Of a stretch of DNA of 64,000 nt, positions 57,293-64,000 are shown piece by piece. The stretch comes from Syngnathus acus (taxonomy: Eukaryota > Chordata > Actinopteri > Syngnathiformes > Syngnathidae). The notes beneath the pieces were generated by a model, which saw only the letters and a list, made by a program, of their open reading frames with translations, made no database searches and was not told the DNA's origin. The translations under genes were made by a program, and so were the position numbers. Where the stretch lies: positions 14,497,976 to 14,561,975 of the forward strand of contig NC_051089.1 of assembly GCF_901709675.1 (NCBI RefSeq), read 5' to 3'. Numbering within the stretch: position 1 is the stretch's first letter; every line of letters starts with the position of its first letter.

Positions 57293-57390
57293 TTAAGGAG
57301 GCAGTAGAGGAGGTTTAAAGGTGCAGGCTCCAGTACACTGGCGAGGGGTCAACATCTTGCAGGAGAAATGGTGAAGGGCGTCGTGAGCTT
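57293..57390 (-). CDS. skor1: skor1 last coding exon
   Basis: Encodes EAHDALHHFSCKMLTPRQCT then GACTFKPPLLPP and TAA (57295-57293), the conserved SKOR1 C terminus. Acceptor TCCTCCTTAG, phase 1 in. Confidence 0.92.
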
Positions 57391-60300
57391 CTAAGGAGGA
57401 ACGGGCCCATCAGTAAGAACATGTCCACTCACATTCAAATTACTTGCTTACTTCTCACCCAAAATATTGACATTGATCAGTTATTTCTTGGTGTAGTGAT
57501 TTAAAACAAAAAAGTAGCACATTGAATTGTTATTATGGTATTGTATTGAAAAGGCTTTTCGCTCTTGGTCCAAACACAAAGTATCTATTAGAATAAAATG
57601 AATAAAAAAATTAGGGAGGAGTGTTTGAGTATGAACATGCTGTTTGCCCTCATCATATTTACTGTGACCCTGCTCTGTGTACTTAAACAAGTGTAACACG
57701 AAGCCAATCCTTTAGCGGGTAGCTTTAGTTGCCGTCTAGCCCATGTAACTGATACAGCACCACATAATGGGCTGTCTATTCAATTTTCCTGGCGACGATT
57801 TAAGAGAAAATAACCCTGACAAACAAAACAGCGTGGTTTCAGTTTCACTTTTTGTTTTTTGGAGCTGTGTTATTCTAATCAACCACAGCAGAAAAAAAAA
57901 AACATGAGGTGGAAAGACATATAATGAATGCACTTAGGTCGAAAAGTATTAGGACAGTAACAATAGTCTTGAATTTTGCCTTTCAAAAGCCTGCATTTTT
58001 AAAAGCTAATTATTTTTTTGACAGTTGGTATAATATGTAAATATAACCACACCTTTTATGACCTGGGTGAAACTTGTTTTGTCAAACACATTTGAGGTAG
58101 TCAGCATCATAATTTCCAAAAACCTAAATACCATATTTTCGTGACACATTTGTCACATTAGGATTGTGACAATCAAAATCTATTGTGGTCGTGGACTAAA
58201 GTCTTTAAATCCAGCCAATATATCCATTCAGGACCTAACTGAATTGTCATTTTTTAAACATATAAAAGTGTCCGTTTTTCATTTTGATTTGAGTTATAGA
58301 TTCAAAAAAAATATGGCTCCGAGTTGTTTCCATTCGATTAAAGGGCACTCATCTACTTCTGCTTCAAAGTTGTGTCTATTGATGCATAAAGCGGAGAGAC
58401 ACCCACCTCGAACAATCTGCAGCTGCTGGACCATTTCCTCTCTGTAGGACAGCTCGCGCTTCATTTGATCCTGAAAATTATCTGAGGAATACCAGATATT
58501 GTGGAAACTCGTTCATAATGCTTGAAACAAGATAACGGTTAAACATGAGAAAATTACCTTTCAAATGTTGAAATTCTCTCTCGAGCTTTTTCCTCAGCTC
58601 CATCTGCTCCAGGAGCTGCTTCTGCAACTCCTCTGTGAAGCCAAACAATACAAAAATATTGGCTAACATACATTCTGGAAACACCCGTAGAATGCATTAT
58701 GCTTAATTTTCATGAACAATATATTACTTTAACTGTATATTTGATGCCCCGTGTAGCTAAATAAAGTATAAGATAGGTAGGCGACAGCCCTTGCCACAAC
58801 CGCAACAAACAATACATTTGCCAAGCGAAATTAAAGCAGATTGTGCATGCGTACCGCGTGCATAATGAGGCAATCTTCTCTTCAATTTTCCCATCACTCT
58901 CTTGGAATAATATGTATTGAATATATGCACGTGAAAACGTGAGCATGTAGTAGACCGCGACATGAGGGGCATTTACAACACGCGTCGCCTGTCGGACTCG
59001 TGCATGTGTGTGCGCGCGCTACATAATTGTCGCACAGCACCCGCAGGCTACGCGAGGCCATGATATTTGGGTCTAGGGGTTTTTCCAAGCGTTCAAAAAT
59101 AATTAGCTGCCACGCCTCGGGGTTGTGGCTCTGTTCGTTAAAATATTAATAGCCTCTAAACGATTTCCTCTTACAATAATAAGTCCAAACGACCATGTCT
59201 TGTGATTTAGTCCGCAACACCTATGGGAACGGTTTGGCCTCATAAGATGCAAATTCGCATGTGTAATGTGCCACATTATATTTAGCAGGACAGATGCGTG
59301 CATTTAAAACGTGTGGGGGTTGCGGGGTTCATAAATCAGGAATCAGCAACAGAATGATCGTTTTCGTACAGAAGTCAAAACAATAAATGCATTGAATTTA
59401 ATATTTTAATTCTGAATTGCATAAATCCCTATACTGCACATAAATATACTGAAAGTGGGCCCTCTTTTTTGCTGCATCCAATAATAATTTAAAAGCATCT
59501 ATTTTCTAAATCTTTTACCTTTTGCCATGTTCTCCAGATTTCGTTCATGTACACTGATGTCAATGCGTAAAGCTCCTTCAGCTGTAAAATAAATAAATAA
59601 ATAAATAAATCGGAAGTTTGGCTAGTTACAACAGAGTATATTGTGCATTTAAATAAAAACACAACATAAAATGTATTGGTTTAATGCAAATATTTTAAGA
59701 GCATATTTATCATGTGAAAATACCTTCAAATGTAAAAATACCTTGTTTGTCCATCTGTTCCTGATTGGATGTTATATTTTGTTGACCGTGGTGCGCACCT
59801 GAAAATGAAAAAAAAAAAAAAAAAGAAATGGAAAGGGAAAAAAAGTATTTAAAAAGGAGGACGAACAGGTTCATACGCACACGCACGAAAGGTAAATGAC
59901 CCAAATAATCACCGTTTGATCTGCAGGGGCTGCTCGGCGACTCGAACGTCTCGTCCACTTGCACTTGGCAGTCCTTTTCATCCGCATACACCTGCAAAAA
60001 TGGCGCAGACGCACACGCACATTTACCGTCATTTCAACTTTACAATGGAGGTCTCGATTCTGCAAATGACAGGCACCCTGCCAATAAATGAGGAAGCCAC
60101 GGATTCAAATTGTGTATTAATGTGATCAAATTAAGTATAATTAAAGGATAGGATGAAACGTAGGCTACAATAGAATTGATTATCTGGGTAAAATAATAGC
60201 ATTTAAAGCAGTTCTATTTCAAAGCCGCTTTTTTAACAGTTTACCTTCATTTATTTAAAATATTACACACGCAGTCACTGATTTGCATGCAAGCAGTGCT

Positions 60301-62101
60301 ATTTTTATTTGATTTTGAACAACCGATTCAAGGGTTGAAATATCCGTGCAAATACGACTTGACCTCATTTTAGAGTTGAATGTCATCTTACTTGATGAAT
60401 AGGTGAGCCATCCCGGATGAGCCTGCCTTCATCGGAAGAGCCAGTGTGCGCCGAGTCCTCAGGTGATGCTACAGCGGGGCTGCAAGGTGCACCCTTCCCC
60501 TGGCTCTCTTCAGGCGCCTCGGGCGCAGGAGACTCGTGGCGGTTCCCTCTCGGCGAGATCCGGATCGGCTCTTCATCCTCTGCTCCTCTGCTTGACTCCA
60601 CATCAACGTCGGGGTCCTCGTCGTCGTCGTCGTCTTCCACGGTGTCTCTGTCCGGGGACATGGATCTATAGCTGGACGTTTCGCTAACAAAGTCCGGGGA
60701 GAGGTAGCCAGCCCGCACATTGAAGCCCTCCCGGGTCCCGTACAACTTGGCGATGGTCTCCGCGTCTTTGACGACAGGTCTAAAGGCGGAGATGTAGCTG
60801 ATCTTCCGATGTGAAGTCGTCTCGTCCCCGGACCTGTCATCGTCGTTCCTGCAGTTGCTAGACGAACTGGGGCGATCCTGCTGCTGCTGGTGGCCGTCTT
60901 TGGGGGTGTTCACACCCCTTTCGCTTTGGTCTGATAAGTCGAGGTCGGCCTGGCGAACCCCGGGCAGCTCCGGAGGTTTGGCCTGGTAGGGCGGCATGGG
61001 GAGGCTGCTAGCCGAGGGCCAAAAGACGGGGAAAGCGGGGTAAATTGCGTCCTTGGTAGTCGGCCAAAAGACGCCGGGGACGTTGCTTTTAGTCACATCT
61101 GGCACGCTGTCACTTTTTTTCGGACACAAGCCGTAGCTAGCGAAACCATACGGGTGATGCGGGAATAAGGGTGGGGGGATTTTTTGGAGCATGCCAAAGT
61201 TTTTACTGGGGACCGGGATGAGTGGATAGCTCCTCGCACTGCTCGCCAAAGTGATGTTATTACTCCCCTGATCGTCGTCGCACCGTAAAGTTTTGCGCGG
61301 GACTTCCGGGGAAGCGGTGCGGTTGAGTGCGGAGGAAGCTTGCGCTTTCATGGGCGACTGCTCCCGCGAGCTCCCCATAGGAAGCGTCCTCTTTCTGCTG
61401 CCCCCGTTAAACATGGCCTTGACATCCTCCCACGCGTGGTTGATGTCGTCCGAGGGCTTCTTCTCCGTCAGTTTCAGGTGGCGCCTCCACGAGTTGAAGT
61501 TGGCCGCGTCCGGCTGCAGGTACTTGGACTCAGGGGTGCGATGCGAGTGGAAAATGAATTTATTCGGGGAGAAATACATGTTGCAAAAGGTGCACTTGAT
61601 GCACTTGGCCCGGGAGCTGTTGTATCGGGCCGGGATGAAGCTTCCCCTGCAACCCCACGCACACTCGTGGGACACATCGAATGCGAAATTCTCGGGCAGC
61701 TTTGGGGGGCTGTGCGCCCCAAGGAAGGACTTGCAGAGCCGCTCGGCCTCCCGCTTGGTGATCATGCCGCAGCGTCTGGACGAGATGGGCATGGCGCCGG
61801 CGCGTCGCAGGAGCTCCAGCTGCACGGGGGTGCACTGCACACAGGTGATGCCCAATGCCACCCTGCGGTTGTGGATCTCGTTGTAGCTGTAGTTCTTCAG
61901 GAGGGTGTTGGAGATCTGGGCCAGGCACAGTCGTTCTCTCCCGTCGATGACAAGGCAGACGATGGGCACCCCGTACAGGGAGGTCTCGCTCACTTGGTTC
62001 GGTTTGAGGGGGCCGGAGAGGCCCTGGGCGTCCCGTTTGGGACTTGGGGTGGAGCTGGCTTCTCTTCCAGGCTCTCGAAGCTGTCCTGCTATTGACTCCA
62101 T
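57293..62101 (-). CDS. skor1: skor1, SKI family transcriptional corepressor 1
   Basis: SKOR1 is a nuclear corepressor that acts with LBX1 and SMADs in neurons. Exons: 60392-62101, 59913-59991, 59742-59798, 59519-59581, 58558-58632, 58407-58481 and 57293-57390. They join in frame to 718 residues. Visible domains: Ski/Sno/Dac (about 39-130, including GVPIVCLVIDGRERLCLAQI and ISSRRCGMITKREAERLCKS), then the SMAD4-binding zinc region (HECAWGCRGSFIPARYNSSR, KCIKCTFCNMYFSPNKFIFH). The middle is Ser/Pro/acid-rich, with SYISAFRPVVKDAETIAKLY. A C-terminal coiled coil (LLEQMELRKKLEREF, MKRELSYREEMVQQLQIV) and the end HFSCKMLTPRQCTGACTFKP follow. SKOR1 rather than SKOR2 because of the pias1 neighbour and the SKOR1-type start and C terminus. 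The coiled-coil exon expected between the last two appears decayed. A 5' non-coding exon is likely. Confidence 0.93.
57481..57584 (-). pseudogene. skor1: Decayed or alternative skor1 coiled-coil exon
   Basis: After an acceptor-like TTCTAATAG the reading is DTLCLDQERKA, matching the start of the expected exon (DTLCNELDQERKA) but lacking two residues. It then diverges completely (FSIQYHNNN...) where about nine conserved residues should follow. The frame runs to a TAA at 57483-57481. No consensus donor in phase 1 follows, so it cannot splice normally to the last exon. It could only act as an alternative terminal exon, or be skipped. Confidence 0.6.
58407..58481 (-). CDS. skor1: skor1 coding exon 6 (coiled coil)
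   Basis: Encodes DNFQDQMKRELSYREEMVQQ then LQIVR. Acceptor TTCCTCAG, donor GTGGGT. Phase 1 in and out. Confidence 0.94.
58558..58632 (-). CDS. skor1: skor1 coding exon 5 (coiled coil)
   Basis: Encodes EELQKQLLEQMELRKKLERE then FQHLK, a strongly conserved SKOR1 coiled-coil segment. Acceptor TTCACAG, donor GTAATT. Phase 1 in and out. Confidence 0.94.
59519..59581 (-). CDS. skor1: skor1 coding exon 4
   Basis: Encodes AEGALRIDISVHERNLENMA then K, matching the block before the coiled coil in SKOR1. Acceptor TTTTACAG, donor GTAAAA. Phase 1 in and out. Confidence 0.88.
59742..59798 (-). CDS. skor1: skor1 coding exon 3
   Basis: Encodes GAHHGQQNITSNQEQMDKQ. Acceptor TTTTCAG, donor GTATTT. A second identical donor 18 nt further (after 59724) would add GIFTFE in frame. 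Confidence 0.8.
59913..59991 (-). CDS. skor1: skor1 coding exon 2
   Basis: Encodes VYADEKDCQVQVDETFESPS then SPCRSN. Acceptor TTTTTGCAG, donor GTGATT. 79 nt, phase 0 in, phase 1 out. Confidence 0.85.
60392..62101 (-). CDS. skor1: skor1 coding exon 1 (Ski/Sno and SMAD4-binding domains)
   Basis: 570 codons from the ATG at 62101-62099 (MESIAGQLREPGREASSTPS) to donor GTAAGA after CAA. I chose this ATG because it matches the family start. The frame is open further up, but only from a GTG, and an acceptor (TGTCCAG) sits at 62142, so an N-terminal extension from an upstream exon is possible. Confidence 0.93.
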
Positions 62102-64000
62102 CCCTGGAAGCCTGTCATTCACATGGAAAACTGGATTGACGCTGGACACAAAACAGCATATATCAAATACGAAAAAAGAGTCATCCTAGTGCGTCAACGA
62201 AATAAATTATACAGTACCAAGCCCTTTCTTGGGTTCCTATACATTATAAAGTGAACTTTTGTCTTAATTCCTCCTGCATGCGTGTATGTAATGTCCCTCC
62301 TGTGCTGAAGAGTGGATGTGCTGCTCATCTTATCTTCTGATCGGATCAGCACTTATGAGGCAACTACTTAAAGACCCACATAAGATCTTTGGAGGCAGAT
62401 AAGGACAGGATGAAAATGCAGCCTTAGCTGCACAAATGCGCTTAGCGGGGAGGAAAAGAACAGGTGTAAGCTCCTTTGCTGGTAATTACACAGATCCAAA
62501 CGTGCGTATTCGTATTGTTAATAAAAGACCAATCCTATTTATAATTAAAGCATTGGCACGGATTAACCTCAAACTGCCAGGAAGCAGGTCCACCTCGTCT
62601 ACACTTACACATATTTACGCTTTTGCGAGCTTTTACGTGGCTCCACGAGGAAGAACGAATGGCACTAAACGTGTAAAAAAAAAAAAAAAACATTCTTCAA
62701 AATTCGGATTAAGCGCGCAAAAACACAAAATGTATAATTACTTTAATAAATAATAAAATTCTTACCTTCTGTTCAAAAAGACGACACCCCCCCCCAAATT
62801 GGGCACACTATAATAATAATTAATAGAAATGCAAACAATGCTACAACTAGGACAGTATAAAATGTGCTGGATGCGTTATTTGACTAATATGCACACATGG
62901 TGCAGCAGACAAGGTGCCTCCATCCTGTCGGCCAGCAGGGAGGTAAATAGCGGGTAGACAGCCAACACACGGCACCTCTCGATCGCCCTCTCTCTTTTGC
63001 TCACCCACCTCCCCTCTCTCTCTTTCTCAAAATAAAGCTCGCTTGCAGACGCGATGAACAGCAAAACCCCGGTTAGGATAATTGTGCGGCACCACACGAT
63101 AAAACATTTTAGGCCATAGCTGCTCTAATAGTTTTGGGGTCCTTTGGATGAAATATGTGTGAGGCAAGTCTATGTTGTATAATTTAGGGGTGCTGAGCCA
63201 CCAGTCATTAAGCATACTGCCACCTCGCAATCACAAAAAAAACAAAAAGAAAAAAACTGGCATCCATTTTAATTACATCACATGCATGGGTGTATTATTT
63301 CCCATCTGATACTGTTAGTAAAATAAAAAGTGGAACTTTTCAAATCATTCTATGATGACTCATTTGTCTCTTAACATTTCTATAAGAATATATTTGAAAA
63401 TAGCTGCATGATTCATGATAATAGAGTAGTCCGGGCTCCTTCCATTGCAGAAAGGGCCTTACCGCAAAACACATTTTGTCCCTAAAAGACCACCATACTC
63501 TCTTCATGCAAACTAATAAGAAAAAGTCTGTTTTTCATGAATATTATTTAGAGGCGTATTATGAGGCTGATGTTCCATTAAATTCAACCAGTCATTTACA
63601 CCAAAGTAGCAAGTGAAAATCGGAGTATTTTAACCCCAAAATTGCCCATTCCTACATCCGGCAAGCACATTGATGGCCACAAGAGTCTCATAAAGTGTCA
63701 TTTTAGATTGGACTACAGCCAGTGTTTTCACAGAGGAAACAGACTGAGCTAGCTGCTCCACAGTGCACCGCGACAGACAATTGGCTCAGCTCATTTATCA
63801 AGTTACAACACCATCTGCTTGGCTTCCACGGTCACGCAAATCAATGTGAGGCCTCAGCAATGAAGGGAAATGTGGCAGAAAGAGGGAGGGCTAAGAGATG
63901 ACGTTTAAAAAATGTTTTCATATCTATGACTATTAGCCCAGGGAGGGAGGGGGGGGGGGGTATGCGAGACAGTGTAAATATTGTGGATATACCTGCAGCA
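62102..64000 (-). promoter_or_regulatory. skor1 5' flank with probable non-coding first exon
   Basis: A strong minus-strand donor (GAACAGAAG then GTAAGA) ends a putative 5' exon at 62766, pairing with the acceptor at 62142. The upstream sequence includes a C-rich run (62786-62796), a pyrimidine-rich CT stretch (about 62980-63030), AT-rich homeobox-like motifs around 63300-63600, and a G12 run (63950-63961). No gene is recognised beyond skor1. Confidence 0.4.

Noticed and set aside
61340-62095. A 251-residue plus-strand frame and others antisense to skor1 exon 1
   Set aside because: Open only because the opposite strand is GC-rich coding sequence. No domain, no splice context.
57293-62101. 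Assignment as skor2
   Set aside because: Some zinc-region residues resemble SKOR2, but the start (LKPNQVSETSLYGVPIV), C terminus and pias1 neighbour indicate skor1.
62102-62149. skor1 start at 62149
   Set aside because: That codon is GTG; the family-like start is the ATG at 62101.

Overview
The window is vertebrate nuclear DNA, almost certainly from a teleost fish. It holds intron-rich genes with canonical GT/AG splice sites, long introns, and many low-copy DNA-transposon and LINE relics of types common in percomorph fish. The flavour of the repeats weakly suggests a syngnathid-like percomorph, which is inference only. There is no bacterial, plasmid or viral gene content and no CRISPR array.

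Four protein-coding genes are supported, all on the minus strand. From left to right: (1) the 5' end of uaca, with coding exon 2 at 98-228 and coding exon 1 at 12057-12104; the rest of the gene lies beyond the left edge. (2) A single-exon rhodopsin-like receptor of the relaxin-3 receptor family (rxfp3-like) at 19226-20248. (3) A complete pias1 gene (E3 SUMO ligase) of 13 coding exons, 24531-54467, predicted at 695 residues. (4) skor1 (SKI-family transcriptional corepressor), coding exons at 57293-62101, with a probable 5' non-coding exon ending near 62766. Exon borders were set by reading splice sites on the reverse strand, and the phases were checked to join in frame.

The skor1-pias1 tandem, skor1 upstream and both genes in the same direction, matches the arrangement known at human 15q23, where UACA also lies. 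The genes are not an operon. SKOR1 and PIAS1 are both nuclear transcription modulators, but a shared pathway cannot be inferred from this DNA.

The rest is intron and intergenic DNA. It contains a family of 'CCGTATTTTCC' terminal-inverted-repeat elements flanked by TA (six copies, one with a pogo-like coding remnant), a non-autonomous hAT element with a perfect 8-bp target duplication (32345-33151), a hairpin-forming element family (three copies, one interrupted by another element), a broken LINE reverse transcriptase in pias1 intron 1, a hAT transposase relic at about 50785-51260, and several microsatellites. One of these, (TATC)31, fills most of the short pias1 intron 11.

The most notable gene-level observation is in skor1. 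The exon expected just before the last one survives only as a partly recognisable, apparently decayed copy (57553-57584 within an open stretch down to 57481) with no usable donor in the required phase. The neighbouring exons share phase, so skipping it keeps the frame. I see no convincing new biological system here.
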